64,000 nt of DNA from JAIOZK01 sp964468645 (lineage in GTDB: Bacteria; Bacteroidota; Bacteroidia; Bacteroidales; JAIOZK01). Made by a program: the position numbers and the translations under genes. Numbering within the stretch: position 1 is the first letter of the stretch; each line of letters starts with the position of its first letter. Shown piece by piece: positions 42,339 to 51,757 of the stretch. The stretch is from NCBI GenBank assembly GCA_964468645.1, contig CAYXUU010000026.1, forward strand, positions 1 to 64,000, given 5' to 3'. Under the pieces are notes generated by a model that did not search any database, was not told the origin of the DNA, and saw only the letters and a list, made by a program, of their open reading frames with translations.

Positions 42339-43421
42339 CTATCTGTTATACCTGTAATAAGCATGGCATGATCCTTCATGAGAAACCATGCAGGCACCAA
42401 CCGGGTCACCGGGTGTACATGCCTTACCAAATAATTTACATTCCCTGGGTGTTTTAAGGCCTTTAAGTATTTCACCACAAATACATCCTTTGTCTTCCCG
42501 GGTCTCTTCAACATCAACATGGATCATGACCTCAGCATCAAAACCACGATATTTCTTTCGCAGTTTTAATCCACTCTCGGCAAGGATTCCCAGGCCCCGC
42601 CACCAGTCATCCTTTAATTCAAAAACCTCATGCATAGCTTCCTGGGCTTTCAGGTTGCCTGCCCTGCTCACTGCCCTGGTATAGGCGACTTCTACAGCCG
42701 GATGCCCTGACTCCATCTGGCGAACAAGCATAAAGATAGCCTTCAGGAGATCGACAGGTTCAAATCCAGAAATTACACAACCAATTTTATATTTTTCCGA
42801 AAGCTCTTCATAAATCTGTGATCCTGTAATCGTGCTAACATGCCCGGGTGCTATATACGCATTTATCCTGATGCCCTCATCAATTAATGCTGCCATGGCT
42901 GGCGGCATCACTTTATGTGAACTCAGCACATAAAAGTTGTGCATATGATCATTAAATGCATTTTGAATTCCTATTGCTGTCCCCGGTGCAGTGGTTTCAA
43001 AACCTATTCCCAGAAATATAATTTTCCTGGATGGATTCTCCCTGGCAAGTTTCAACGCATCAAGTATGGAATAAACAATACGAATATCAGCACCCCTGGC
43101 TTTTTCCTTATCAAGACTTGATGTGGAGCCCGGAACACGTATCAGGTCACCGAAGGTTGTTATTATGGTATCCGGCAACCTGCATATGGCAATAGCCCTG
43201 TCGATAAACTCCCTTGATGAAACACAAACCGGACAACCGGGCCCCGATAAAAGATTGATCGTGGAAGGAAGCAATGAGGGAATACCAAACTTCTGTATGG
43301 CCATGGTGTGTCCGCCACAAACCTCCATTACTGATATCTTTTTTGTTGATATGCTGTTGATCCCGTTAACCAGCGTCTCAACAATTTCCCTGTCCCTGTA
43401 ATCGTCTATGTATTTTATCAT
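42339..43421 (-). CDS. hypD: Hydrogenase maturation protein HypD
   Basis: HypD is the Fe-S scaffold where CN and CO ligands are attached to iron together with HypC. It has the Cys motifs MEVCGGHTMAIQKFGI, GPGCPVCVSSREFID, GFETTAPGTA and C-terminal CICGEIL and CKLFGKACTPGDPVGACM. An ATG at 43469 is in frame but would overlap hypC by 41 bases, whereas the ATG at 43421 begins MIKYIDDYRD, the usual HypD start, so I chose that. Confidence 0.94.
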   Translation of the reverse strand: MIKYIDDYRDREIVETLVNGINSISTKKISVMEVCGGHTMAIQKFGIPSLLPSTINLLSGPGCPVCVSSREFIDRAIAICRLPDTIITTFGDLIRVPGSTSSLDKEKARGADIRIVYSILDALKLARENPSRKIIFLGIGFETTAPGTAIGIQNAFNDHMHNFYVLSSHKVMPPAMAALIDEGIRINAYIAPGHVSTITGSQIYEELSEKYKIGCVISGFEPVDLLKAIFMLVRQMESGHPAVEVAYTRAVSRAGNLKAQEAMHEVFELKDDWWRGLGILAESGLKLRKKYRGFDAEVMIHVDVEETREDKGCICGEILKGLKTPRECKLFGKACTPGDPVGACMVSHEGSCHAYYRYNR

Positions 43422-43428
43422 AATGGCC

Positions 43429-43692
43429 TCAGGTAATTCTGTTTCCCGATTCTTCTTCTTCCTTATCAAGCTGAATGTTCAGTTCTTTAAATTCTTCAAA
43501 TACTTTGAGTGACTCCTGAGCTTCCTCATCGGTGAGTTTCTGAATGGCGAATCCTGTATGAAGTAAGATGTAGTCACCAATATGGACATCATCCAGCATT
43601 TGAAGGCTGGCGTTATAAGTTGCACCTCCTACGGATACAACAGCCATGTTGCCATCGATGGATTCTATTTTTGCCGGAATACTTAAACACAT
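43429..43692 (-). CDS. hypC: Hydrogenase maturation chaperone HypC
   Basis: The N-terminal MCLSIPAKI has the essential Cys2 that binds the iron precursor and the large subunit. The length (87) and GDYILLHTGFAIQKL motif fit HypC. An acidic C-terminal tail is unusually rich in Glu. It overlaps the hypF 3' end by 10 bases and is followed closely by hypD. An SD-like AAAGGAG precedes it. Confidence 0.94.
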   Translation of the reverse strand: MCLSIPAKIESIDGNMAVVSVGGATYNASLQMLDDVHIGDYILLHTGFAIQKLTDEEAQESLKVFEEFKELNIQLDKEEEESGNRIT

Positions 43693-45959
43693 TTTAATGC
43701 TCTCCTTTTTGCTGTGATTATCAACTGACCCAGTGCAATGCCTCCGTCGTTGGAGGGAATCTTGCTATGGGTATAAACATCAAATCCTGCCTCTTTAAGC
43801 AATTGTTCTGATTGCTCGAGCAGAATCCTGTTTTGAAAAGTGCCGCCGGATAAAACAATCTTATTAATTCCCTGTTTCTTTCTTAAATCAGCAGCGACTG
43901 CAAAGATACTATTTATGACAGTATTGTGGAATTTTGATGAAATCTCCGATGGTGGAACCCCTGATAAAATATCCTTAACGATTTCTTCAAAAGTAGTTTT
44001 AAAATATATGTTGATATCCTGCAGTTTAAAACTATAAGCTTCCTGAACCTGTGGGTCAGCTTCAGCTTCAAGACGCATTGGGGCTTCTGCATGAAAACTG
44101 GATTCGGGACAAATTCCGCTTATTGCAGAAACAGCATCAAAAAGCCTTCCGGCGCTTGAGGTCAGAGGGCTGTTAATTTTGTGCTCAATAGCTGCAATCA
44201 CAGTGTTGATCCCTGTTTTATTGATGCTTTCTAAAAAGGGCAGTTGCAACTCAAGGAAATCTTTTCCAAAATAATGCATCAGGTATGAAACTGCCATCCT
44301 CCATGGGTGTTTTGTGGCTGCATCACCACCCGGTTGCGGTATATATTCAAAATGGTATTCCCTTGAATAAGTGTTCAGGTCGCAGATGAAAAACTCACCG
44401 CCCCATATTTTACCATCATCTCCAAGCCCTACGCCATCCATTGCAATACCAATAACCTTTTCATCCAGACCATATTCTCCCATGCAAGATGCAATATGTG
44501 CATGATGGTGCTGTATAATTTCTACCGGAAGCTTTTGTTCTTCTGCCCATTTAGAAGATAAATAATCCGGATGAAGGTCCCTGGCAATAATTTCAGGTTT
44601 GGCCCTGAATATTTTCGTAAATCGCTGAATAGATTCACTATAGAACTCCAATGTCTCCAGGTTCTTTAAGTCTCCGATATGCTGACTCAGTATTGCCTGA
44701 TTTTGCTTTCCAATACAAAAACAATTAACCAGTTCTGCACCACTGGCAAGAATTCCATTAACATCCAGATCAAGGTTAACAGGATTAGGAACAAAAGCCC
44801 TCGATCTTCTAATGATCCTCTCCTTGTCACCAACAACCATACAAACAGAGTCATCGGTACGATTGTAAATATCACGATTATACATTAAAAATGTATCGGT
44901 TACCTGATTCAGATGTTGAACAGCTTCCCTGTTGCTTATCATGATAGGTTCCTCACTGATGTTACCACTTGTGAGTACGATAACCGGAGTATCCAGTTTT
45001 TTGAATAATAAATAATGAATCGGCATATACGGGAGCATGGCACCAATGGTGTTAAATCCAACTGAAACATCATGAGCAACAGTTTTTTTTGTTTTTAACA
45101 GAACAATTGGTTTTCTCCAGGAGGTTAAAAGCTTCTCTTCAATTTTATTAACCTCAGTATATTCTTTCAGGACTGAAAGCCCACGGAACATTACCGCAAA
45201 TGGTTTTCCATCCCTGTTCTTTTTCTCTCTCAGTTTCTGTACTGCATTTTGATCCAGTGCATTACAGGCCAGATGAAAACCTCCCTGGCCTTTTATTGCA
45301 ATGATCTTCCCGTTGTCAATACTTTTTGCACATTGTGCAATGATGTTATTAATACCCTTAATTGATTTCTCCGGGGTAAGGAGTTCATATTCCGGGCCAC
45401 AATGATTGCAGGCAACAGGTTGTGCATGAAACCTTCTGTCGAGTATGTCAGTATACTCCTTTTTACAAACCTGACACATGATGAATTTGTCCATTGTCGT
45501 TTTTTCACGATCATATGGCAAATCACGAATTATGGTAAACCTTGGCCCGCAGTTGGTGCAATTTACAAGAGGATAATCTATTCTGTGTGTCTGACGATGC
45601 ATGTCAGAAAGACAATCATCACATACGGCAATATCAGGACAGATATCAGTTATTTCTTCTGAAGTGCTTTCGCTTTTGAGGATTTTAAAATTTTTATATC
45701 CAACTGTTGCAGCATCATTTATATTAACAGAAACTATATCTGAAGCCAGCGGGGCATTATGAGGTATGGATTGGATAAATACTTTAATATCTGCATCATT
45801 ACCCTCTGCATGTATCAGAACTCCATCATTCCGGTTTTCCACCCAACCAGTTATGCCGGTATCAATAGCCTGCCTGTATATATAAGGACGGAAACCCACA
45901 CCCTGGACAAGGCCTTTGATTTGAATTCTGCTAGCTTTAATAGTTTTTTGATTATCCAA
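43683..45959 (-). CDS. hypF: Carbamoyltransferase HypF
   Basis: HypF provides the carbamoyl group for the cyanide ligands of the [NiFe] site. It has the N-terminal acylphosphatase domain (VQGVGFRPYIYRQA, about residues 17-30), two zinc-finger-like Cys sets (CDDCLSDM, CTNCGPRFT, CQVCKKEY, CNHCGPEY), a YrdC-like domain (RVPP-type KREKKNRDGKPFAVM region) and a C-terminal Kae1-like domain with HHHAHIASC and GGTFQNRILLE. It is the first gene of hypFCDE, with its own -7 element upstream. Confidence 0.95.
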   Translation of the reverse strand: MDNQKTIKASRIQIKGLVQGVGFRPYIYRQAIDTGITGWVENRNDGVLIHAEGNDADIKVFIQSIPHNAPLASDIVSVNINDAATVGYKNFKILKSESTSEEITDICPDIAVCDDCLSDMHRQTHRIDYPLVNCTNCGPRFTIIRDLPYDREKTTMDKFIMCQVCKKEYTDILDRRFHAQPVACNHCGPEYELLTPEKSIKGINNIIAQCAKSIDNGKIIAIKGQGGFHLACNALDQNAVQKLREKKNRDGKPFAVMFRGLSVLKEYTEVNKIEEKLLTSWRKPIVLLKTKKTVAHDVSVGFNTIGAMLPYMPIHYLLFKKLDTPVIVLTSGNISEEPIMISNREAVQHLNQVTDTFLMYNRDIYNRTDDSVCMVVGDKERIIRRSRAFVPNPVNLDLDVNGILASGAELVNCFCIGKQNQAILSQHIGDLKNLETLEFYSESIQRFTKIFRAKPEIIARDLHPDYLSSKWAEEQKLPVEIIQHHHAHIASCMGEYGLDEKVIGIAMDGVGLGDDGKIWGGEFFICDLNTYSREYHFEYIPQPGGDAATKHPWRMAVSYLMHYFGKDFLELQLPFLESINKTGINTVIAAIEHKINSPLTSSAGRLFDAVSAISGICPESSFHAEAPMRLEAEADPQVQEAYSFKLQDINIYFKTTFEEIVKDILSGVPPSEISSKFHNTVINSIFAVAADLRKKQGINKIVLSGGTFQNRILLEQSEQLLKEAGFDVYTHSKIPSNDGGIALGQLIITAKRRALKCV

Positions 45960-45991
45960 TTGTTGTAATTCCAGATATTAGATTGAGCCTG

Positions 45992-45999
45992 CAAAAATA
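45992..45999 (-). promoter_or_regulatory. -7 promoter element for hypFCDE
   Basis: TATTTTTG followed by C on the minus strand matches TAnnTTTG, 32 bases before the hypF start. The rest of the divergent gap to 46150 is AT-rich. Confidence 0.5.
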
Positions 46000-46149
46000 A
46001 TCTTTTATTAATTCATAGATTGATACCTCAAACCACTGTAATTTCGATTATCCATTTTGAGTTTCATTACCAATTAATATTAAATCCAAATAGAAAATTA
46101 CCACATATGTAATTATTTTCCTAATTTTACAATCACAAGGAGGGAAAAT

Positions 46150-46860
46150 ATGAATACCTGTTTAGCATGTGCGGATTGTGATACCAGAAAAATCGGACTT
46201 TTTTCCTTTATCGATGCAGAAGACCTGAATTCCCTGACTGAAAATAAAATCAGGACATTCTATAAAAAAGGGCAGAATATATTCTTCGAAGGGAGGTTGC
46301 CGGAGGGTATCTACTGCCTGAATACAGGTAAGATAAAGATATATAAGCTGGGACTGGATGGAAAAGAGCAAATCGTGAGATTTGTGTTACCCGGAGGCTT
46401 ACTTGGTATAAGAGCCTTACTTGGTGGGAGAAGTTATCAGGCCTCAGCCACTGCGCTTGAAAATTCAACTGTATGCTTTATTGACAAAAAGAACTTCTTC
46501 AGGTTAACCCTCAAATACCCTGCTATTGCACATCAGCTAATGTCAACACTGAGCCGGTTACTTGAAGAAGCAGAGCAAAAGCTAACTTCATTGGCTCAAA
46601 AACCTGTTAGGGAAAGACTGGCCGAAACCCTCCTTATCCTCAACAAGATGTTTAAACCAGGTATAGACAATGCAGAGAATTGTTCACCTGTTATAAGCCT
46701 CTCTCGTGAAGATCTTGCAAATATTGTTGGAACCGCTACTGAAACTGTGATAAGGCTGCTTTCGGAATTTAAAGAGGATAATCTGGTTAAAGTAAATGGT
46801 AGAAAAATTGAGCTGAAAGATCTCGATGGATTAAAAAGAATCGCCAGAGTTTACGATTGA
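46150..46860 (+). CDS. Crp/Fnr-family regulator with N-terminal Cys cluster
   Basis: The 236 residues have a cyclic-nucleotide-binding-like beta roll (about 20-125) and a winged-helix DNA-binding domain (about 145-236). The N-terminus reads CLACADC (Cys4, Cys7 and Cys10), with further Cys at 56 and 109, consistent with an oxygen-sensing Fe-S cluster as in FNR, though with different spacing. The recognition helix region is VGTATETVIRLLSEF, keeping Glu and Arg of the FNR ETxSR motif. A very strong SD (AAGGAGGG) precedes it. It is divergent from hypF and immediately upstream of the Hdr-Mvh operon, so it probably regulates one or both. Confidence 0.85.
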   Translation: MNTCLACADCDTRKIGLFSFIDAEDLNSLTENKIRTFYKKGQNIFFEGRLPEGIYCLNTGKIKIYKLGLDGKEQIVRFVLPGGLLGIRALLGGRSYQASATALENSTVCFIDKKNFFRLTLKYPAIAHQLMSTLSRLLEEAEQKLTSLAQKPVRERLAETLLILNKMFKPGIDNAENCSPVISLSREDLANIVGTATETVIRLLSEFKEDNLVKVNGRKIELKDLDGLKRIARVYD

Positions 46861-46896
46861 TTTACGGATAATATTATATTAATTTATTATGATCTT

Positions 46897-46916
46897 AAAC
46901 TGATAATTATCAGTTT
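46897..46916. promoter_or_regulatory. Palindrome with FNR-like core between the regulator and the Hdr-Mvh operon
   Basis: AAACTGATAATTATCAGTTT is a perfect 20-base dyad containing TGAT-N4-ATCA, close to the FNR-type TTGAT-N4-ATCAA. It could also be a weak terminator of the regulator, since TTTTT overlaps its end. Confidence 0.45.
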
Positions 46917-46931
46917 TTATAATGGGCATAA

Positions 46932-46949
46932 GTCATATATATATATGAC
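46932..46949. promoter_or_regulatory. Second palindrome GTCATATATATATATGAC
   Basis: A perfect 18-base dyad lies 87-104 bases before the first Hdr start codon. It may bind the Crp/Fnr protein; the alternating AT core could also be chance. Confidence 0.4.
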
Positions 46950-47035
46950 CAATATCATTGTGTCTCCTTTATTATCCCCGTATTATTACCACCTTATTAT
47001 TAATCCTGACAAAACAATCATAAAACTGTGAAAAT

Positions 47036-48847
47036 ATGGGAGAAAATAATTCAACAGGTATTTTGTTGTGTGATTTATTGAATGGTATCAACGGTGATAT
47101 TAATATATCGGAGATAGAATCATACACTGAAAACCTGCCCAAAGTTTCCAGGATCTGGAAAACATGGGAGTTAAAGCTCAATAATGCTGAAAAGTTTGCT
47201 GTAGAGATCAAACAGGCGAAACTGAACCGTATTATCATTGCAGGGATTAACACAGGCTTTTATAAGTCTTTTATTACAGAAGCAATGGTTATTGCGGGTA
47301 AGGATCCCTCCAATATTGTTGAAGCTGATTTCCAGGAATATGGAGCCACAGAACTTAAGGATACCGGACGGGCTCTTGCAATTATGGAGTGCGCCGCATT
47401 AAATGTTTCTTTTGAATCTGCATCGGTACCTGATGATGTTCATGTACACCCCGACACTATGGTTATTGGGGGTGGGATTGCCGGTATACAGGCTGCCCTG
47501 GAAATAGCAAATGCAGGTAAAAAAGTTTACCTTGTGGAAAGGACCGGAACCATCGGTGGCCATATGGCAATGTTTGACAAAACTTTCCCAACCCTTGATT
47601 GTGCTGCCTGTATATTAACACCGAAAATGGTTGAAGTTGGCCAGCATCCGAATATCGAACTGATTACCTATGCTGAAGTAAAAGGCCTGGCAGGGGTGGC
47701 AGGTGATTATAAAGTAAGTGTTTTGAAAAAAGCAAGAAGGGTGGATTTAACAGCCTGTATTGGTTGTGGGATTTGCTCGGAGAAATGTCCTTCTAAAGCT
47801 CCCAGCGAATTTGATGCAGGAACATCAATGCGCAAGTCTATTTATATTCCTTTTCCACAGGCAGTTCCGAATAAATATCTTATCGACGCAGATAGTTGTA
47901 CCTATGTTCAAAAAGGAAAATGTGGTGTGTGTGCAAAGGTTTGCCCGGCTGAATGCATAAATCTGGATGAGAAGGATCAACAGGTAGAGATCAATGTGGG
48001 CAATATCATCGTTGCAACAGGATTTAAAACTTTTGATCCGGAAAAAGCACAAAGATATGGTTATGGTAAGTATCCGAATGTGTTAACCTCTCTTGAGTTT
48101 GAGAGGATGATCAATGCCGCCGGTCCGACCGGTGGAAATATCACTTTTAGAAAACAGGATAAAAAAGGCAACTGGATATTTGAAGACGGAAACGGAGAAC
48201 CAAAAAGTGTTGCATTGATACATTGTATCGGGAGCAGGGATGAAAACTTTAATAAATACTGCTCACGTGTTTGTTGCATGTATTCCTTAAAGCTTGCACA
48301 TCTGGTTAAAGAAAAGATACCTGATGCCTTTGTTTATGAATATTTTATTGATATGCGGGCATATGGTAAAGGCTATGAAGAGTTTTATGAAAGAATAAAG
48401 GATGAGGGTGTTCATATCATCCGTGGCAGAACTGCTGAAATAAAACAAAAGGGAGGCCTCCTACTTTTACGCAGTGAGGATATTCTCAACAACAGGCTTA
48501 TTGAACAGGAAGTTGAGATGGCTATCCTTGCTGTTGGGCTGGAGCCACGTAATGATGCTTCTGAATTGGCCGATCTTCTTGGAATCGATCAGGGTGAAAA
48601 CGGATGGTTCTGCGAAGCACATAATGTTTTCGACACAACAGGAACATATACGGGAGGTATAAGCATTGCCGGTGCCTGTCAGGGTCCGAAAGATATTCCG
48701 GATTCTGTGGCCCAGGGTTCGGCTGCCGCTGCCCGGGTACTCAAAAGTATTATCAGGGGAAAGGTGAAGAAAAGCTCCAAAGACCTTACCCTGAAAGAGA
48801 TCGTATCAAAAGCAAATGAATATGCAATCATGGAGGAAAAATCATGA
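47036..48847 (+). CDS. HdrA/QmoA-like flavoprotein with inserted ferredoxin domain
   Basis: HdrA-type flavoproteins pass electrons between hydrogenase, FeS carriers and FAD. Residues 1-130 resemble the HdrA N-terminal part but lack the VCxCG motif. The FAD-binding GGGIAGIQAA is at about 144-153, and DCAACILTPKMVEVG (188-202) is the HdrA cluster-binding stretch. Two 4Fe-4S ferredoxin motifs are inserted: C241-C244-C247-C251 and C288-C296-C299-C303. There is no C-terminal ferredoxin. The conserved HCIGSRDENF and YCSRVCCMYSLK segments are near residues 395-425. It overlaps the next gene by 4 bases (ATGA). Confidence 0.85.
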   Translation: MGENNSTGILLCDLLNGINGDINISEIESYTENLPKVSRIWKTWELKLNNAEKFAVEIKQAKLNRIIIAGINTGFYKSFITEAMVIAGKDPSNIVEADFQEYGATELKDTGRALAIMECAALNVSFESASVPDDVHVHPDTMVIGGGIAGIQAALEIANAGKKVYLVERTGTIGGHMAMFDKTFPTLDCAACILTPKMVEVGQHPNIELITYAEVKGLAGVAGDYKVSVLKKARRVDLTACIGCGICSEKCPSKAPSEFDAGTSMRKSIYIPFPQAVPNKYLIDADSCTYVQKGKCGVCAKVCPAECINLDEKDQQVEINVGNIIVATGFKTFDPEKAQRYGYGKYPNVLTSLEFERMINAAGPTGGNITFRKQDKKGNWIFEDGNGEPKSVALIHCIGSRDENFNKYCSRVCCMYSLKLAHLVKEKIPDAFVYEYFIDMRAYGKGYEEFYERIKDEGVHIIRGRTAEIKQKGGLLLLRSEDILNNRLIEQEVEMAILAVGLEPRNDASELADLLGIDQGENGWFCEAHNVFDTTGTYTGGISIAGACQGPKDIPDSVAQGSAAAARVLKSIIRGKVKKSSKDLTLKEIVSKANEYAIMEEKS

Positions 48848-49992
48848 GAGTTAATACCACAGTAAAAAATGATTTAAAGAAATTCGGTTTCGGCGACTGG
48901 AATGAATGTTTCCATTGTGGTAATTGTACCGCAACATGCCCGCTAACAGAAAATGATTATTTGTTCCCGCGTAAAAGTATAAGGGCTTTACAGATGGGTT
49001 TGAAGGAGAGGCTGATGACCAATGTTGATCCCTGGTTATGTTATTATTGTGGCGATTGCAGTGAAACCTGCCCGCGAAATGCAAATCCGGGTGAATTAAT
49101 GATGGCATTAAGGAGGTACCTGACATCGATTTATGACTGGACCGGATTATCCAGGTTATTTTATATGAAAAAAATATGGGAACTAATTTTCATCATGGCT
49201 CTTGCTATAGGTGTTGTTGTGGCTTTCCTGGTTTTAAGTCCTCCGGTAAATATTCAGGTTAACGCTGAAGGTGGCGTCATGCTGAACGATTTCGCACCGG
49301 TAAAATGGATAGAAATAGGCGATTGGACCATGGCCGGAATTGTTGCTTTTCTGCTCATCTCTAACTTATTTAATATGGCCTACAGGATTATTTGGTCTGA
49401 TAAGAATCTTAAGGTTCCTTTCTTTGCCTATTTTGCTGAAGCTTATAACCTGTTAATTCATTTTGTTACCCAGGCCCGGTTCAGGAAATGTGATAAAAGT
49501 AAAGGCTACTGGCTTGGGCACTGGTTGATCATGTCTGGATATACTATTATGTTTATCCTTATTGTGGTTTTTTTGCCCTGGTTCCAGACCGAGGCGATAC
49601 ACCCAATCTATCATCCGCAGCGTTTGCTCGGTTATTATGCCACTTTCGGCTTGCTCTTCGGACTAATTTATGTCATGATTGGCCGTTTGAGAAAGAAAGA
49701 GGAGAAGTTCAAATACAGTCATTTTAGTGATTGGGTATTCCTGATCATGTTATTCCTCACTGTGCTGAGTGGCATTCTTGTACATTTTTTCAGGATATCA
49801 GGCATGACAATGGCTACATATTTTACATATGTGGCACATCTTGCAATACTGGTTCCGATGATTCTTATTGAAGTGCCATTCTCAAAATGGTCACATCTTG
49901 CTTACCGCCCGTTTGCAGTATATTTTGCCAACCTGCGGAAAGCAGCATTACGACATCATGAAAAATGGAAAGAAAGAGTTGCTTTAGCATAA
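48844..49992 (+). CDS. QmoC-like subunit: HdrC domain fused to a cytochrome b-like membrane domain
   Basis: Residues 1-110 form an HdrC-type ferredoxin with two clusters (C22-C25-C28-C32 and C66-C69-C72-C76). Residues about 112-370 form six membrane helices with candidate haem-ligand His in LIHFVTQARFRKC, LGHWLIMSGY, ILVHFF and VAHLAIL. This is the QmoC/HdrE arrangement: it takes electrons from the flavoproteins to the quinone pool (or the reverse). In methanogen or many bacterial Mvh-Hdr clusters the complex is soluble and uses HdrB; here no HdrB is present. An SD GGAGG precedes it. Confidence 0.85.
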   Translation: MRVNTTVKNDLKKFGFGDWNECFHCGNCTATCPLTENDYLFPRKSIRALQMGLKERLMTNVDPWLCYYCGDCSETCPRNANPGELMMALRRYLTSIYDWTGLSRLFYMKKIWELIFIMALAIGVVVAFLVLSPPVNIQVNAEGGVMLNDFAPVKWIEIGDWTMAGIVAFLLISNLFNMAYRIIWSDKNLKVPFFAYFAEAYNLLIHFVTQARFRKCDKSKGYWLGHWLIMSGYTIMFILIVVFLPWFQTEAIHPIYHPQRLLGYYATFGLLFGLIYVMIGRLRKKEEKFKYSHFSDWVFLIMLFLTVLSGILVHFFRISGMTMATYFTYVAHLAILVPMILIEVPFSKWSHLAYRPFAVYFANLRKAALRHHEKWKERVALA

Positions 49993-50002
49993 TTTAAAGA
50001 TA

Positions 50003-51754
50003 ATGATTATGGAAGAACCAAGAATAGGAGTATATGTGTGTTGGTGTGGTACCAACATTGCAAAGATGGTCGATGTAAAGGCCGTTATTAAAGAGATCGC
50101 CCAACTACCCCATGTTGTTGTTGCAAGTGATTATAAATACATGTGTTCCGATCCCGGGCAGGATTTGATCATCAAAGATATTAAGGAGAACAAGTTGAAC
50201 AGAATCGTTGTTTCGGCATGCTCGCCCAGGATCCACGAATTAACTTTCAGAAAGGCCATTGAGAATGCAGGACTCAATCCTTACCTGTTCGAGATGGCCA
50301 ATATAAGGGAACATGTATCATGGGTTCACACCGATAGGGAAGAAGCAACGAAAAAAGCTACCTCACTGGTCGCAGCAGCTATTCATCGTGTGAGCTTTCA
50401 TGAACCGCTGGATAAAAGATCTGTTGAAATCAATCCTGCCACCCTTGTCATTGGTGGCGGTGTTGCAGGTATGGCTTCAGCATTGGAGATTGCTGATGCA
50501 GGAAATAAGGTATTTCTGCTGGAAAAAAGTAATAAACTTGGAGGGAATACAGCAAATATTGATCTTGCATTTCCCTATATGTATAAAATGGATCAATCAC
50601 TCGATGCCAGGATCAAAAGAGTAATGAACCATCCAAACATTGATATATTCCTTGAAACAACGATTGATGAAATATTTGGTTATGTCGGAAACTTTGAAAC
50701 GAGTTTCTATGATGAAGATAACCGGAAGATTGAACTGAAATTTGGAAATGTTATCGTGGCTACCGGCCTTAAGGCCTTCGATCCATCAGGTATTGAACAA
50801 TATGGTTATGGAAAACTTGCAGATGTTTACACATCCTCAGAATTTGAGTTAATGTTAAAAAGTGGCACCATTAAGACAAGTGGTGGTTTTACCCCGAATC
50901 ATATTGCAATCATTCATTGTGTCGGCAGTCGTAATAAAAACTACCATGAATATTGTTCCCGTGTTTGTTGTATGACTGCACTGAAGTTTGCAAATCAGAT
51001 ATGTTCAGCACTTCCTAAAAGCAGTGTATATGAGATTTATGCTGATATGAGGGCATTTGGAAAAGGTTGTGAAGAGTTCTATGCAAAAACTTCTCAAAGT
51101 GGCGTGGTTTTCATGATGTTCGATCAACAGGAAGAGCTACCATTGATCAGGCGTGCAAGGCCCGATGATTACTGTGATATGGTTATTGAAATGCGCGAGA
51201 GATTATCCAACGAAAAAGTTGAAGTGCCTGCTGATATGGTAATTCTAATGACATCCATGGAGGGCCAGGACAATGCTAAAGAAGTTGCCCATGCTGCCGG
51301 TATAAGCATGTGTGGGAATGAGTTTTATATTGAGAAGCACCCCAAACTGGATCCTGTAGCCACCACAACGGATGGAGTTTATATCGCAGGAACCTGCCAG
51401 GGACCCAAAGACATCGCTGATTCGATTGCACAGGCAGAGGCTGCTGCAGCCCGGGCTCTTGCTACCATATCTCAGAGGAACGTAGAAGTGGAAGTAACCA
51501 CTGCCGTTGTTAATGAGGATATCTGCTGTGGTTGCCAGACATGTATAAAAGTGTGTCCCTATTCAGCCATCAGTTTTGATGAAGAAAAAAATGTGTCAGT
51601 AGTTAATGAAGTATTATGCAAAGGATGTGGAACATGTGGCTCAACCTGCCCTACGGGAGCTATCAGATGCAGGCACTTTACCGATCAGCAGATATTGTCA
51701 CAAATAGAAGGTTTAATGTCGTTGTCGTTAACAACACCAACAATGGAGGAATAA
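50003..51754 (+). CDS. HdrA/QmoB-like flavoprotein with C-terminal ferredoxin domain
   Basis: A second HdrA paralogue of 583 residues. The N-terminus keeps the HdrA motif VCWCGTNI (C13, C15), and the FAD motif GGGVAGMASALEI is at about residues 151-163. The HCVGSRNKNYHEYCSRVCC stretch is shared with the first HdrA. It lacks the DCxxCILTPK stretch and the inserted ferredoxin, but has a two-cluster ferredoxin at the C-terminus (CCGCQTCIKVCP and CKGCGTCGSTCP, about 508-552). The two paralogues thus carry complementary parts of one full HdrA. It is followed by MvhD after 3 bases. Confidence 0.85.
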   Translation: MIMEEPRIGVYVCWCGTNIAKMVDVKAVIKEIAQLPHVVVASDYKYMCSDPGQDLIIKDIKENKLNRIVVSACSPRIHELTFRKAIENAGLNPYLFEMANIREHVSWVHTDREEATKKATSLVAAAIHRVSFHEPLDKRSVEINPATLVIGGGVAGMASALEIADAGNKVFLLEKSNKLGGNTANIDLAFPYMYKMDQSLDARIKRVMNHPNIDIFLETTIDEIFGYVGNFETSFYDEDNRKIELKFGNVIVATGLKAFDPSGIEQYGYGKLADVYTSSEFELMLKSGTIKTSGGFTPNHIAIIHCVGSRNKNYHEYCSRVCCMTALKFANQICSALPKSSVYEIYADMRAFGKGCEEFYAKTSQSGVVFMMFDQQEELPLIRRARPDDYCDMVIEMRERLSNEKVEVPADMVILMTSMEGQDNAKEVAHAAGISMCGNEFYIEKHPKLDPVATTTDGVYIAGTCQGPKDIADSIAQAEAAAARALATISQRNVEVEVTTAVVNEDICCGCQTCIKVCPYSAISFDEEKNVSVVNEVLCKGCGTCGSTCPTGAIRCRHFTDQQILSQIEGLMSLSLTTPTMEE

Positions 51755-51757
51755 AAA

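Noticed and set aside
46897..46916. Treating the dyad only as a terminator of the Crp/Fnr gene
   Set aside because: A T run follows it, so this is possible, but the FNR-like TGAT core and its position made a regulatory role equally likely; listed as a site instead.
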